DNA of 64,000 nt from Thermoplasmata archaeon (GCA_015063235.1 SUSW01000034.1:1-64000), one strand, 5' to 3'; numbered from the stretch's first letter, positions 7,509-16,375 are shown. Translations and numbers: made by a program. Notes: generated by a model not told the origin, from the letters alone.

Positions 7509-8912
7509 ATGGCTGTAAGTAAGAATATGATCATAGTTATCGCGGCCGTTGCGGTAATCGCTGTGGTCGCTGTAGCGGCTTTCGCGGTTATGAACAACGG
7601 AGGCGGAAGCGGAGGAGACAATCCTGGAGCTAGAGTGGGCGAGGTCATCGCCGAGAAGAATTTCCCCGACACATCATCCAGGCTTTGGGTGTACGGAAAT
7701 GCGAACGAGGATGATTACATAGACGAGACCGATGTCAGCGTCCTTGAGAACATGGTCAAGGGCAGCGTCAGATCCACCCAGCTAGCCGACACCAACGTTG
7801 ACGGAAAAGTCGACCAGGCTGATGTGGACTATCTCAAAAAGATAATCAATGCGACATCATCGACGGAGATCGATGTCTACTACATCGACAACTACTTCAA
7901 GATCGCAAAGGTCTCATGGCCCGTCAAGACCATCGCCACAAGCTACTGCAGCGGACTCTATACCGCTGAGGCTACCGGACTCACACAGAAACTGATCATG
8001 GTCGACGATACGATTGCGACGTACTGGGCAAAGCTCAACAGCTATGCGGCCAAAGCATCAAGCTTCGGAGCCACCGACTCGCCCAACTATGATCTTCTGA
8101 TGAAGAGCAAAGTGGATGTATATGTTCCCGGATACTGTGACGCCAAGGCCGATGTAGAGTCCCCTACCAAGCTGAACCCTGTCGGAATCGACGTCATGTT
8201 CATGAACACCTGCGACAACAGCGGTGTCGACTATACCAACGAGTACATAGACCGTTCCATCGTGATGTTCGGATTCCTCCTCCAGGGAGATATGGAGCAG
8301 ACATACGAGTATCTGGAGTGGCACGACCACATCCTTTCCACAGTAGAGTCTGCTGCGAAGAAGATCTCGGAGAAGGACAAGGGTGCACTGATCATGTCCA
8401 GGAACTCACCCTCCTATCAGACTACTGGTGTATACAGCATCACAGGAAAGGGTAACACCAACATGATACACGCTGACTGGGCAGGATGTTATGCCGTCGG
8501 AGATCACAGCACCTACCTTCCGAAGAACTACAATGATCTCAAGATGGATACCATCTACACGGTCCTGAAGGAAACAAACGACGGCGGTCACACCACCGTT
8601 TATTGGATCGACAACGAGCATGACGGACTGCGCGGACAGAAGGATCTCGATGAGACCGTGGCAGCATGGGCCGAAGCGCTCGACAAAGTGGCACCCACGA
8701 TGCATTACCTGGGAATGGCCCGTGAGGCAGGAAACAGTCCGCTGTACGTGCTTGAGATGGTGTTCTACATGAACGTCATGCACCCTGACGCGATCGATCT
8801 TGATTACGTGGAATGTTTCTACGACTTCATCGAGAACTTCACCCTGGAGAAATCCAAGTACGAGAGTCAGATGGACATAGACAACTTCTTCAAGGACTAC
8901 GGAGAGATCTGA
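7509..8912 (+). CDS. ABC transporter substrate-binding protein with dockerin-like module
   Basis: A 467-aa surface protein. Residues 7-28 form a single hydrophobic anchor, followed by a Gly-rich linker. Residues 64-113 hold two EF-hand-like repeats, GNANEDDYIDETD and ADTNVDGKVDQAD, in the pattern of type I dockerin domains. From about 120 onward the protein looks like a periplasmic iron-complex (FecB/BtuF-type) binding domain (for example KTIATSYCSGLYTAEATGL, KSKVDVYVPGYCDAK). It would capture a chelate outside the cell for the permease and ATPase immediately upstream. The dockerin-like part could bind calcium or a cohesin partner; none is seen in this window. Confidence 0.82.
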   Translation: MAVSKNMIIVIAAVAVIAVVAVAAFAVMNNGGGSGGDNPGARVGEVIAEKNFPDTSSRLWVYGNANEDDYIDETDVSVLENMVKGSVRSTQLADTNVDGKVDQADVDYLKKIINATSSTEIDVYYIDNYFKIAKVSWPVKTIATSYCSGLYTAEATGLTQKLIMVDDTIATYWAKLNSYAAKASSFGATDSPNYDLLMKSKVDVYVPGYCDAKADVESPTKLNPVGIDVMFMNTCDNSGVDYTNEYIDRSIVMFGFLLQGDMEQTYEYLEWHDHILSTVESAAKKISEKDKGALIMSRNSPSYQTTGVYSITGKGNTNMIHADWAGCYAVGDHSTYLPKNYNDLKMDTIYTVLKETNDGGHTTVYWIDNEHDGLRGQKDLDETVAAWAEALDKVAPTMHYLGMAREAGNSPLYVLEMVFYMNVMHPDAIDLDYVECFYDFIENFTLEKSKYESQMDIDNFFKDYGEI

Positions 8913-8922
8913 TTTCAAACAA

Positions 8923-8939
8923 AGGGGGTTCGACCCCCT
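8923..8939 (+). terminator. Terminator of the FecCD operon
   Basis: A 6-bp stem AGGGGG/CCCCCT with a TTCGA loop starts 11 bp after the binding-protein stop and is followed by a pyrimidine-rich TACCTTCCTTTC. Confidence 0.7.
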
Positions 8940-9099
8940 ACCTTCCTTTCATCTGCACGTTATATTGATATCCGAGATAGTGGATTATTTTCCGAGGCGG
9001 AAGCTGTAAGACCCTGTACTCATACGGAACGACATTCAAAGCTCGGTTCCTTCAACTTGAAAACTAGTCAGGCCTGCGTAGGGACCTGTGCCCGCCGTC

Positions 9100-10140
9100 T
9101 CACTCTGCTGTATTCTCTGTCTTCTCAGGGTCTTCGGAACCGTTGCGGTCTCTGAACTTCAGAAGTTTCTTGAACGGGTTCTCCGGTGGTTCGGGGAACG
9201 CATCCACGACGATGATCTGTATGAAGAAGCCATCTTCGCTGTAGAATCTGACAGTGTCGCATGTGTCCAGATCTCCGGTGTCCGGGTCGATACCCCTCAG
9301 TATGAACCTGTGACTGTCGATCGATGTCGCATCGTTCAGTGATGACAGTGCAGCGTAGATTTTGGAATCTCTCTTCGCGAATACGAATCTGTATTCGTTG
9401 GAATATGATGATTTGAGATGGAACTCGCTGTCATGTTCCCATGTATTGCCGTTCACTGCGTCGGCTATTATCCGAAGGTCCGAACGGAGCATGATGACAC
9501 CTATCGGTACGCCAGTACTCCTGATATCTTGGAATGATGTTTTTATGACATACAGGTTGGTCCCTGAACTGACGGATTTCGATTTCGAGATCATTATCAT
9601 CAGGATGAGCAGGATGCTCATCGGGATCCTGGTGGAGAATACCTGCAGTGTATATCCGAAGCCCATATCGAAACGGATGGGCGTCAACATATTTGTTATG
9701 TTGAGGAACAGCAGGCCCGCAGCAGCACAGAGCATCATCGTCATGTCGTTGGACAGATTCGCGACGAACATCAGGATGTTTATGATCAGGAACACTCCGA
9801 CGAACAGTTCCAACGTTCCTTCAATGAAGGCGAAGACGGAGTAATCCACTACAGGCGCGTATTCAACCAGTATGAGGTATGAGTTGAACAGCGACAGGAC
9901 GCTCAGCATGATTCCCAGGACGATCATCAGGGGTTTCAGGGTCTTCTTCCTTAACAGGAAGAGGGTCAGGATGGATAATACGCAGAGTCCCGGTTCCATG
10001 AGGTCTATGAACACTGCGTCCAGGAAAGATATGTCCCATAATATGAATTGGTAATTCACCCATAGGTATGCGATCAGGTAGGCGATGAGAATTATCATCA
10101 CGGCGCGGTAGTAGAACCTGTCGCTGAGTTCGAGATTCAT
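9100..10140 (-). CDS. Multi-pass membrane protein of unknown function
   Basis: A 346-aa protein not recognised as a named family. About eight hydrophobic helices fill residues 10-210 (for example MIILIAYLIAYLWVNY, LCVLSILTLFLL). A soluble C-terminal domain of about 130 residues follows, ending in an acidic, charged tail (DRNGSEDPEKTENTAE). The layout resembles a membrane sensor, with helices then a cytosolic beta-rich domain, but no kinase or GGDEF signature is present. Its start overlaps the stop of the preceding gene (ATGA), and both share the same architecture, so they are probably a co-translated pair. Confidence 0.6.
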   Translation of the reverse strand: MNLELSDRFYYRAVMIILIAYLIAYLWVNYQFILWDISFLDAVFIDLMEPGLCVLSILTLFLLRKKTLKPLMIVLGIMLSVLSLFNSYLILVEYAPVVDYSVFAFIEGTLELFVGVFLIINILMFVANLSNDMTMMLCAAAGLLFLNITNMLTPIRFDMGFGYTLQVFSTRIPMSILLILMIMISKSKSVSSGTNLYVIKTSFQDIRSTGVPIGVIMLRSDLRIIADAVNGNTWEHDSEFHLKSSYSNEYRFVFAKRDSKIYAALSSLNDATSIDSHRFILRGIDPDTGDLDTCDTVRFYSEDGFFIQIIVVDAFPEPPENPFKKLLKFRDRNGSEDPEKTENTAE

Positions 10141-11108
10141 TGGATCGCCTCCGACGATATCATGATTGATGCACAGACGCCCATGTCGTCAAGAAGGTCT
10201 ATCCTGTCATCATGTCTCTCATAATTGACGGCCCTTATCCTATGCCCGGCAATGTAGGAATCTCTTCCGTCGTCCACGATCGTTATGTACAGTACCGGGT
10301 CCCCTTCCCATCTGCTCATGACCACATCCCTGTCCCCGTGTTTCGTACGGAGCGTGATGTTTTCTTCCTTTAGGCCGATTCCGCCCACAGTTCTTCTTTT
10401 CCATCCCGGTTCGGAGAATCCCTCTATAAGCTTACGGCCGTCCTCTTCGGATACGGATACAACATCACCCACAGACATCCTTTCGGCCGTTGTGGCCGTC
10501 AATCTCCTGACACGTCCCCATGGCGCATTTATCACCAATTCCTTGGAGAAAAGGACGAATACCAGGGCTATATACAGAGGGAGGTATGCCAGAGTATCTC
10601 CTGCATATTGGTATATGAGGGACAGATCCAACCTGGCGTAGAGACAGTACAGGTGCACCAGCAGATAGGTGATCGCGATGATTATGGCGGTATACCTCAT
10701 CAATATGGGATTCCTCGTCCTTACCGTCAGGTGGTTGTATCCTGCTATGACAAGGTTCGCACCGACTATCAGGAAGAGGATGTTCACGTAGAATATCGTG
10801 TCGCTGCCGGAGAACAGACGAGGAAGAGACCTTATAATCCTGGATGCACCCAGGGTGATGGCGTAGACTCCGACTGCGAAATAGTTCCCTTCCTTTCTTT
10901 TCAGCACTATGATGAGTCCGCCTGCAATAAGCATGACTCTGCTAGCAGCAAGGAAGGTATCGATGGTACTTGCGTCTATTCCTTCGGGGTCGATGTAGAA
11001 CCGCGTCTGTGAGATGAGGAGCATCAATCCTGTGAACAGCATGGCCAGGCCAAGGATCGTTCCTGCGACCCATCTTTTGGGTTCTTCTCTGGCGCTTCTA
11101 TTGTCCAT
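10137..11108 (-). CDS. Multi-pass membrane protein, partner of the next gene
   Basis: A 323-aa protein of unknown function. About seven hydrophobic segments (WVAGTILGLAMLFTGLMLLI and following) are succeeded by a soluble domain of about 120 residues beginning near MSVGDVVSVSEEDG. I start it at the ATG at 11108 (MDNRSAREEPKRW); an upstream extension to 11219 would add a low-complexity, non-hydrophobic leader. It has the same plan as the downstream protein at 9100-10140 and is translationally coupled to it. A divergent promoter region separates it from purE. Confidence 0.58.
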   Translation of the reverse strand: MDNRSAREEPKRWVAGTILGLAMLFTGLMLLISQTRFYIDPEGIDASTIDTFLAASRVMLIAGGLIIVLKRKEGNYFAVGVYAITLGASRIIRSLPRLFSGSDTIFYVNILFLIVGANLVIAGYNHLTVRTRNPILMRYTAIIIAITYLLVHLYCLYARLDLSLIYQYAGDTLAYLPLYIALVFVLFSKELVINAPWGRVRRLTATTAERMSVGDVVSVSEEDGRKLIEGFSEPGWKRRTVGGIGLKEENITLRTKHGDRDVVMSRWEGDPVLYITIVDDGRDSYIAGHRIRAVNYERHDDRIDLLDDMGVCASIMISSEAIQ

Positions 11109-11258
11109 CCTCGTCCTTCCTTGTGCGGGCCGTTTGTAGGTCCCTGCTGAATGGGCTGAAATCGACGATGTGGTTTTTAGATTATTGCTGTGTTGCGGTA
11201 TCCAAAAACGGTTGTACAACAGTAGGTTTTATTACAAAAAATCAGGTAACGAGGTCTG

Positions 11259-11738
11259 ATGTCCGAAGTCTCCATCATAATGGGAAGTAAGAGCGACCTG
11301 CCGGTTGCTGAGAAAGCGATCAACATATTGAAGAAGTTCGACGTATCCTTTGAGATTAATGTAGCATCTGCTCACAGGACCCCCCACAGGGTTGAAGAGC
11401 TTGTAACGAAGAGCGATGCCAAAGTCTTCATAGCCATCGCAGGGCTCTCTGCAGCGCTTCCCGGAGTAGTGGCATCATTCACAACGAAACCTGTAATCGG
11501 AGTCCCGGTCAGCGGAGCGATCAATTTCGATGCTCTGCTCTCTGTCGTGCAGATGCCCCCAGGGATACCTGTCGCAGCGGTAGGGATAGACAGAGGGGAC
11601 AATGCGGCAACTCTGGCGGTCGAGATTCTATCCATCGGCGATGCAGATCTTCAGAAGAAACTTGCTGCATACAGGAAGGAGCAGGCCGATAAGGTAATAG
11701 CTGATTCCGAGAAGGTGAAGCAGGATGTTGGGTGCTGA
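11259..11738 (+). CDS. purE: 5-(carboxyamino)imidazole ribonucleotide mutase PurE
   Basis: A 159-aa purine biosynthesis enzyme handling the carboxylation step to [21 protein letters not shown] and the SAHRTP motif ([14 protein letters not shown]) are diagnostic, as is the [20 protein letters not shown] loop. No PurK is in the window, so whether it acts as the bacterial mutase (class I) or a direct AIR carboxylase (class II) is open. It overlaps the GMP synthetase gene by 14 bp, making a purine operon purE-guaAB-guaAA. Confidence 0.96.
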   Translation: MSEVSIIMGSKSDLPVAEKAINILKKFDVSFEINVASAHRTPHRVEELVTKSDAKVFIAIAGLSAALPGVVASFTTKPVIGVPVSGAINFDALLSVVQMPPGIPVAAVGIDRGDNAATLAVEILSIGDADLQKKLAAYRKEQADKVIADSEKVKQDVGC

Positions 11739-12672
11739 GGATTTCATCGAGGAGACTGTCGAGACAGTAAAGAAGCAGATCACCGGCAAGGCCATCATAG
11801 CCTGCTCCGGAGGGGTGGATTCCATGGTTGCAGCCGCATTGGTGAAGAAGGCTATAGGCGACAAGCTCCTCGCGGTATATGTGGACAACGGACTCATGAG
11901 GAAGGGTGAGACCGAGGAAGTCGAGCAGATGTTCAAGTCCATGGGATTCAATTACGTCATAGAGGATGCAAAGGACGAGTTCTTCTCCGCCCTCAAAGGC
12001 GTGACCGAACCTGAGGCCAAGAGGAAGATTATCGGGGAGAAGTTCATCCGTGTGTTCGAGAGGAGGGCCAAGGAGTACGGTGCGGAATTCCTTATCCAGG
12101 GAACGATCGCTCCCGATTGGATCGAGTCAGGTGGCGGAGTCCGCGATACCATCAAGTCGCACCACAACGTGGGAGGTCTCCCCAAAGAGATGGGGATGTC
12201 GCTGTATGAGCCGCTCAGGGATCTGTACAAGGATGAGGTCAGGGATCTGGCCAGGATGCTGGGGGTCGTAGCTTCCGAGAGGCAGCCTTTCCCCGGACCT
12301 GCGCTGGCGGTAAGGTGTCTGGATGAGGTCACTCCCGAGAACATCGCCGTCATCCGTGAGGCATGCTTCATCGTGGAGGACGAGATCAGGAAGTATGTAG
12401 CGGAGGGGAAGATGAAGATGCCTTGGCAGTACTTCGCCGTATTGCTGCCCTCCAGATCCGTCGGCGTCCAGGGAGACCGCAGGGCATACGGAAGGACGAT
12501 AGCTATCAGGGCGGTGGATTCGATAGACGGTATGACCGCAACATATTCCAATATCCCGATAGAAGTTCTAGGAAGGATCTCTCAGCGCATCACGAACACG
12601 ATGAAGGATTCCGTGAACCGTGTCGTTTACGACATCACGAACAAGCCTCCGGCGACCATCGAATGGGAATGA
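11725..12672 (+). CDS. guaAB: GMP synthetase, ATP pyrophosphatase subunit
   Basis: A 315-aa archaeal two-subunit-type GMP synthetase catalytic subunit. The PP-loop is ACSGGVDSM near residues 28-36. The C-terminal dimerisation domain includes [13 protein letters not shown] and the family end [13 protein letters not shown]. With the glutaminase subunit encoded just downstream it converts XMP to GMP. The start ATG at 11725 lies inside purE, so translation is coupled. The stop is TGA. Confidence 0.97.
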   Translation: MLGAEDFIEETVETVKKQITGKAIIACSGGVDSMVAAALVKKAIGDKLLAVYVDNGLMRKGETEEVEQMFKSMGFNYVIEDAKDEFFSALKGVTEPEAKRKIIGEKFIRVFERRAKEYGAEFLIQGTIAPDWIESGGGVRDTIKSHHNVGGLPKEMGMSLYEPLRDLYKDEVRDLARMLGVVASERQPFPGPALAVRCLDEVTPENIAVIREACFIVEDEIRKYVAEGKMKMPWQYFAVLLPSRSVGVQGDRRAYGRTIAIRAVDSIDGMTATYSNIPIEVLGRISQRITNTMKDSVNRVVYDITNKPPATIEWE

Positions 12673-12674
12673 CG

Positions 12675-12692
12675 GACATTCGAAAGAATGTC
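12675..12692 (+). terminator. Intercistronic hairpin with GAAA loop
   Basis: A 7-bp stem GACATTC/GAATGTC with a GAAA tetraloop lies directly after the guaAB stop, followed by CCTTTT. A TATA-like TTTTTAAATT at about 12714 then precedes guaAA, so the two GMP synthetase genes may be separately initiated. Confidence 0.5.
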
Positions 12693-12744
12693 AAGAATCC
12701 TTTTCCAAAACCATTTTTAAATTCATTTTACAATCCGCTTCGCA

Positions 12745-13323
12745 ATGAAGGTCTACGTGATAGATAACGGGAGCCAGTGGACACACCGTGAATGGAGGGT
12801 CCTCAGATACTTGAAGGTCGATACAGAGGTCGTCCCCAACACCACCCCTTACAGGGAGATAGCCGGTGCGGACGGGCTCATACTATCGGGCGGCGCTCCC
12901 AACGTCTCCGCAGAGAAATCTGCAATGGGAAACAACGGCGAGTATCTGGATAAGTTCAACGGACCTATCCTCGGCGTGTGTGCAGGAATGCAGTTCATGT
13001 GCGAGCATTTCGGAGGAAAGCTGGGCCCCGGCACTGTACCTGAATTCGGGGCAGTGGACCTTAAGGTCACTAATCATAGCGATATTTTCAAGGATCTGCC
13101 GGATAGGATGACGGTCTGGGCCTCGCACAACGATGAGGTCAAGGCCCTGCCCAAAGGTTTCGAAGCAATCGCCTGCTCCGAGTCTTGTCCTTATGAGGCC
13201 GTGCATTGTTTGGATAGGCCGCTGTTCGGTGTGCAGTTCCATCCTGAGGTGGAGAACTCCGAGTACGGTACCGAGGTATTCCAGAATTTCCTGAATGTGG
13301 TCAAAAAGTACATGCTACGCTGA
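12745..13323 (+). CDS. guaAA: GMP synthetase, glutamine amidotransferase subunit
   Basis: A 192-aa class I glutaminase that supplies ammonia to the PP-loop subunit. The catalytic cysteine is in GVCAGMQFMC, the His/Glu pair in QFHPEVENSE, and the oxyanion region in ILSGGAPNV. The start MKVYVIDNGSQWTH is typical of the archaeal subunit. It appears leaderless (TATA about 27-30 bp upstream). It is followed by the structured intergenic region at 13324-13711. Confidence 0.97.
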   Translation: MKVYVIDNGSQWTHREWRVLRYLKVDTEVVPNTTPYREIAGADGLILSGGAPNVSAEKSAMGNNGEYLDKFNGPILGVCAGMQFMCEHFGGKLGPGTVPEFGAVDLKVTNHSDIFKDLPDRMTVWASHNDEVKALPKGFEAIACSESCPYEAVHCLDRPLFGVQFHPEVENSEYGTEVFQNFLNVVKKYMLR

Positions 13324-13711
13324 GTAGCATCCCGGACGACCCGGGTCTGGCAAACCAATTTTCACTTTAAAGGAAGGAAGGAGGGTCGTCCGGTACAGAA
13401 TCCTATTGGCGTCGGATCCTGCAGTTTACACGTCATCTATGAACAGGATTCGGAGTTTCCTGTTCCGTTGATTTTGCGTGTACATATCAGTATTTATCCA
13501 TTTGTTTATAAAACAGTAGGTTAAAAAATAACTTGGCGCTCAAAAAAATTAATGATTTTTTGATTGTGTGTCGTTTAATTGTATACCATTCTTTACAATA
13601 TTGATTAGACATTGAGTTTAAATATCAATTAAATAAAAATCGACTATGACGACAGTTGGATGGGTATCCCATTAAAATACTATGATAGAACCGCGACTAG
13701 GAAATTAACGA
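13324..13711. other. 388-bp non-coding stretch with GC-rich inverted repeats
   Basis: No convincing ORF is present. The left part is GC-rich and structured: CCGGACGACCC (13332-13342) pairs perfectly with GGGTCGTCCGG (13383-13393) across 40 nt, and GAACAGGA (13441-13448) pairs with TCCTGTTC (13458-13465). From about 13480 the sequence is strongly AT-rich, with A and T runs. The left half may be a guaAA terminator or a small structured RNA; the right half probably holds a promoter or 3' untranslated sequence. I could not match it to RNase P or SRP RNA signatures. Confidence 0.5.
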
Positions 13712-13951
13712 TCATTCAATGGGGAAAGTCTCGGATCCGCATTTGGGGCATTTTTTCAGACAAGTGGCCACGGCGCATTTGGGGCATACGCGGTCCGTAC
13801 GGTCATCGGCCACCATATCGGACATGGCCTTCTCGGATTCCAGCAGCGTCCTGTTCTCCTCTTCGCGTCTTTTCGATACCATGGACGCTCGGATGCCAGA
13901 ACCGTATTTCACTGTTTCTGGGAATTTCGGTTTCAGTTGTATGTGATTCAT
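13712..13951 (-). CDS. Small zinc-ribbon protein
   Basis: A 79-aa protein ending in two CxxC pairs (CPKCAVATCLKKCPKCGSET), a probable zinc ribbon. The middle is charged and probably helical (SKRREEENRTLLESEKAMSD). I chose the ATG at 13951 (MNHIQLKPKF); an upstream ATG at 14023 would overlap the Sel1 promoter. Function is unknown; such ribbons are common in archaeal nucleic-acid or regulatory proteins. It diverges from the Sel1-repeat gene. Confidence 0.6.
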   Translation of the reverse strand: MNHIQLKPKFPETVKYGSGIRASMVSKRREEENRTLLESEKAMSDMVADDRTDRVCPKCAVATCLKKCPKCGSETFPIE

Positions 13952-14021
13952 TGAATTTTCAGTATGTCCAGACTGACAAAATATGGATTTCCGATTTATA
14001 TATAGAAGGAGATAACGTATC

Positions 14022-14882
14022 ATGGCAGAGAATTTCGATCAGCTTGTGATAATGGCATCCGATGGGGATGCAGCTGCACAGTGCGACCTTGCTGATATCT
14101 ATTACGACGTCTTCGACGAGCATTTCGATCCCGAAGTGGCAGCAAAGTGGTACATGAAATCCGCAGAGGGCGGCAATGCCGAGGCACAGTTCAGCATCGC
14201 TAGGATGCTCGCCTGGGGAGACGGTATCGAGCAGGATCTCGAGGAGAGCATCAGATGGTACAAGGCAGCTATCAAGCAGGGCCACACGGATGCTATGTGC
14301 GATCTCGCCAGCATGTATCTGTACGATCCAGATGTCAGGAAGAACAAGAAACAGGCCCTGAAGCTCTTCAAGGACGCTTTGGACCTCGGAAACGACAGTG
14401 CCCAGTACTTCCTCGGAATGATTTATCTGGACGGCGAGGATGCAGAGCAGGACTTCGATCTCGCCAAGCAATATCTGAGCATGTCCGCGAAGCAGGAGAA
14501 CCAGTACGCCCAGTTTGCGTTGGGAGAGATGTACTTCCTGGGAATCGGAGTCAAGAAGTCCACTAAGACCGCGTTCAAATGGTACGAGAAGGCAGCCCAG
14601 AACGATCACGCTCTGGCGCAGTACGCTGTCGCCACCATGTACCTCGAAGGGAAGGGCGTGAAGCAGTCGTACAAGGACGCATTCAAATGGATGAAGGAAT
14701 CTGCGGAGCAGGGTGTCAGGAACGCCCAGTACGATCTTGCTCTGATGTATCACTACGGAAGCGGTGTCAAGAAGTCCAACAAGGAAGCCTTCAAGTGGAT
14801 GAGGATCGTCGCTGACGACCTGTTCGATGAGCAGGAAGAGGATTATTCCGAGGAGATCACCGAAGAGGCCGAATCCGAATGA
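14022..14882 (+). CDS. Sel1-repeat (TPR-like) protein
   Basis: A 286-aa protein made almost wholly of Sel1 repeats of about 36 residues (AQYFLGMIYLDGEDAEQD, AQFALGEMYFLGIGVKKS, AQYAVATMYLEGKGVKQS, AQYDLALMYHYGSGVKKS). No signal peptide or membrane helix is seen, and the C-terminus is acidic. It is a probable cytosolic protein-interaction scaffold. A strong Shine-Dalgarno (AGAAGGAGATAAC) and a TATATATA element precede the ATG. A textbook terminator follows. The specific partner is unknown. Confidence 0.9.
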   Translation: MAENFDQLVIMASDGDAAAQCDLADIYYDVFDEHFDPEVAAKWYMKSAEGGNAEAQFSIARMLAWGDGIEQDLEESIRWYKAAIKQGHTDAMCDLASMYLYDPDVRKNKKQALKLFKDALDLGNDSAQYFLGMIYLDGEDAEQDFDLAKQYLSMSAKQENQYAQFALGEMYFLGIGVKKSTKTAFKWYEKAAQNDHALAQYAVATMYLEGKGVKQSYKDAFKWMKESAEQGVRNAQYDLALMYHYGSGVKKSNKEAFKWMRIVADDLFDEQEEDYSEEITEEAESE

Positions 14883-14888
14883 AACCAT

Positions 14889-14920
14889 TGCCCGGTCAAT
14901 CCGGGCACCAGTTTTTTTTT
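14889..14920 (+). terminator. Strong terminator of the Sel1 gene
   Basis: A 7-bp stem TGCCCGG/CCGGGCA with a TCAAT loop is followed within a few bases by nine T residues (14912-14920). Confidence 0.85.
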
Positions 14921-14947
14921 CACAGATTTCAGAAAATAGGGAAAGGC

Positions 14948-14962
14948 CGCGGGCATCCCGCG
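14948..14962 (-). terminator. Terminator of the coo cluster
   Basis: A CGCGGG/CCCGCG stem with a three-base loop lies 15 bp past the last gene of the minus-strand cluster. It is followed on that strand by GCCTTTCCCTATTTTC. Confidence 0.65.
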
Positions 14963-14977
14963 ACCGTTACGGTTTGA

Positions 14978-15400
14978 TCAGATCGTGAAGATCGCTTCGT
15001 ATGGATACTTCTTCAGGATCTTGGATTTCCTTCCGCCGCATGCGGTGATCTCTGCGACGAATCCCACCCTAATGACCCTGCATCCGCATCCTTCGACTGC
15101 CTGGATGAGTTCCAGCTCCTTCTTGCCGTCTTCGAATCTGTCGGTGACGATGACGACATTCCAACCGTCCTTCAGGGCCTTCCTGCAGAACGAGTTAGAA
15201 TCGTCCGCAAATACGATACCGCTCTTCATCCTGTCCGCCAGAACCCCTCCCAGGATCTGTCCGTACGGTCCGCTGGCTATTATACAGTCATAGACTTCGC
15301 GGTCGAACATGGACATGAGCTCTTTGACGGTGGATTCGAATCCTTCGGGGTCCGCGATGACGCAGGAGACCTTCCTGAAATCGTTGATCTCGGGGATCAT
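14978..15400 (-). CDS. Phosphoribosyltransferase-like protein
   Basis: A 140-aa protein with a type I PRTase-like layout: SGPYGQILGGVLADRM resembles the pyrophosphate loop, and NVVIVTDRFEDGKKELELIQA resembles the ribose-phosphate loop (hydrophobic strand, acidic pair, then a short helix) of orotate PRTase-like proteins. It is shorter than true OprT enzymes. It is last in the DUF4198-CooC-CooT cluster, sharing an ATGA overlap with cooT. The name rests on weak similarity; a role linked to nickel handling is only suggested by position. Confidence 0.5.
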   Translation of the reverse strand: MIPEINDFRKVSCVIADPEGFESTVKELMSMFDREVYDCIIASGPYGQILGGVLADRMKSGIVFADDSNSFCRKALKDGWNVVIVTDRFEDGKKELELIQAVEGCGCRVIRVGFVAEITACGGRKSKILKKYPYEAIFTI

Positions 15401-15591
15401 GCCATCGACTCCAGATACATCTCGGCCATGATGGAATCCACCTTGGTGATGTATGCCTTCTCCACACGGTACGTCTTACCGGAGCTATCCATAAGGGAAA
15501 TGTGGTCCGGTTTGACCTTGGATTTGATGACATTCGTGGCCACGATGTCCGAATCCTCATGGCCGTTGAGATATACTGTGAATTCACACAT
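15397..15591 (-). CDS. cooT: CooT-family nickel-binding protein
   Basis: A 64-aa protein with the CooT family pattern: MCEFTVYLNG start (Cys2 is the family's Ni-binding residue), then strands ending with KVDSIMAEMYLE. CooT proteins are dimeric Ni(II) chaperones. Overlaps with cooC upstream (8 bp) and with the PRTase-like gene downstream (ATGA) indicate a single operon. The CooC neighbour strongly supports the call. Confidence 0.82.
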   Translation of the reverse strand: MCEFTVYLNGHEDSDIVATNVIKSKVKPDHISLMDSSGKTYRVEKAYITKVDSIMAEMYLESMA

Positions 15592-16375
15592 GCGATCGCG
15601 CCTCTATGTTCTCTAAGTAGTTTTTCACTGTTGAAATGTTCTTTACCGCCGTTGAGTCGGGGAACGCATCCAGGAGGGCGATGTTGTTCCTGTCCGCGTC
15701 TATAACGCTGTGGTCGAATCCGATCCTGACCGAATCATCCAAAGGCACACCGACAAGGGCGGCGATCCTTGCGAGGTCCTCTTCGGATTCCGATTTGTTG
15801 ATGACCAGGATGTTGTGTTCGATGCCCAGGTTCTTCGCAAGGGACACGACCTGTCTGGATACCTCGGCGGATTTCGGAGTGGGCTCCGTCATCACGAGGT
15901 TGCAGTCGAAGTCCTTGGCAAGCCCTCTTCCGAGGATCTCAGGCCCTGCCTGGGAATCCACGAATGCGATGTCGTAGGTCTCCGGGCATGCGTCCGAGTC
16001 CACATAGCTGAGCAGCATCTTCATGATCGAGATCGCAGAGCACAGGCATCCGTTACCCTCGTCGGGTATCGCTCCCATGACGATGACCCTTATGCCGTCC
16101 TCGTTCACCCTTGAATAATCGTCTATGATCCTCTTTCCGACGAGTACGGGGTCCTCGTCCATCTCGTCCAGCTCCTCGTTGATCTCCTTCTTGTTCTCGG
16201 TAATTGTGGGGACTTCGAGATAAGGTAGTCCGAGCGTCATGGCAAGGTTCATACTGGGATCGGTGTCCAGAACGATGACTTTCTTGCCCGCTCTGGACAT
16301 CATCGTGGCCAAAGTGGATATGGTGGTGGTCTTCCCCACCCCTCCTTTGCCTGTCGTGATGACCTTGAGCATCAT
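15584..16375 (-). CDS. cooC: CooC-type nickel-insertion ATPase
   Basis: A 263-aa MinD/ParA-like P-loop ATPase. The deviant Walker A TTGKGGVGKTTT lies near residues 7-18, the switch DTDPSMNLAMTLG follows, and Walker B is in IAFVDSQAGPE. CNLVMTEPTPKSAEVS is the CooC-type adenine or switch region. CooC family members drive Ni insertion into CO dehydrogenase. A CXC-like pair is present in GNGCLCSAI. The start ATG at 16375 overlaps the stop of the DUF4198 gene. The target enzyme is unclear, since no CODH gene is nearby. Confidence 0.88.
   Translation of the reverse strand: MMLKVITTGKGGVGKTTTISTLATMMSRAGKKVIVLDTDPSMNLAMTLGLPYLEVPTITENKKEINEELDEMDEDPVLVGKRIIDDYSRVNEDGIRVIVMGAIPDEGNGCLCSAISIMKMLLSYVDSDACPETYDIAFVDSQAGPEILGRGLAKDFDCNLVMTEPTPKSAEVSRQVVSLAKNLGIEHNILVINKSESEEDLARIAALVGVPLDDSVRIGFDHSVIDADRNNIALLDAFPDSTAVKNISTVKNYLENIEARSHV

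Noticed and set aside
13660-14049. A 129-aa plus-strand ORF
   Set aside because: It is the complement of the zinc-ribbon gene and the Sel1 promoter, rich in Arg/Trp/Pro, with no family pattern.
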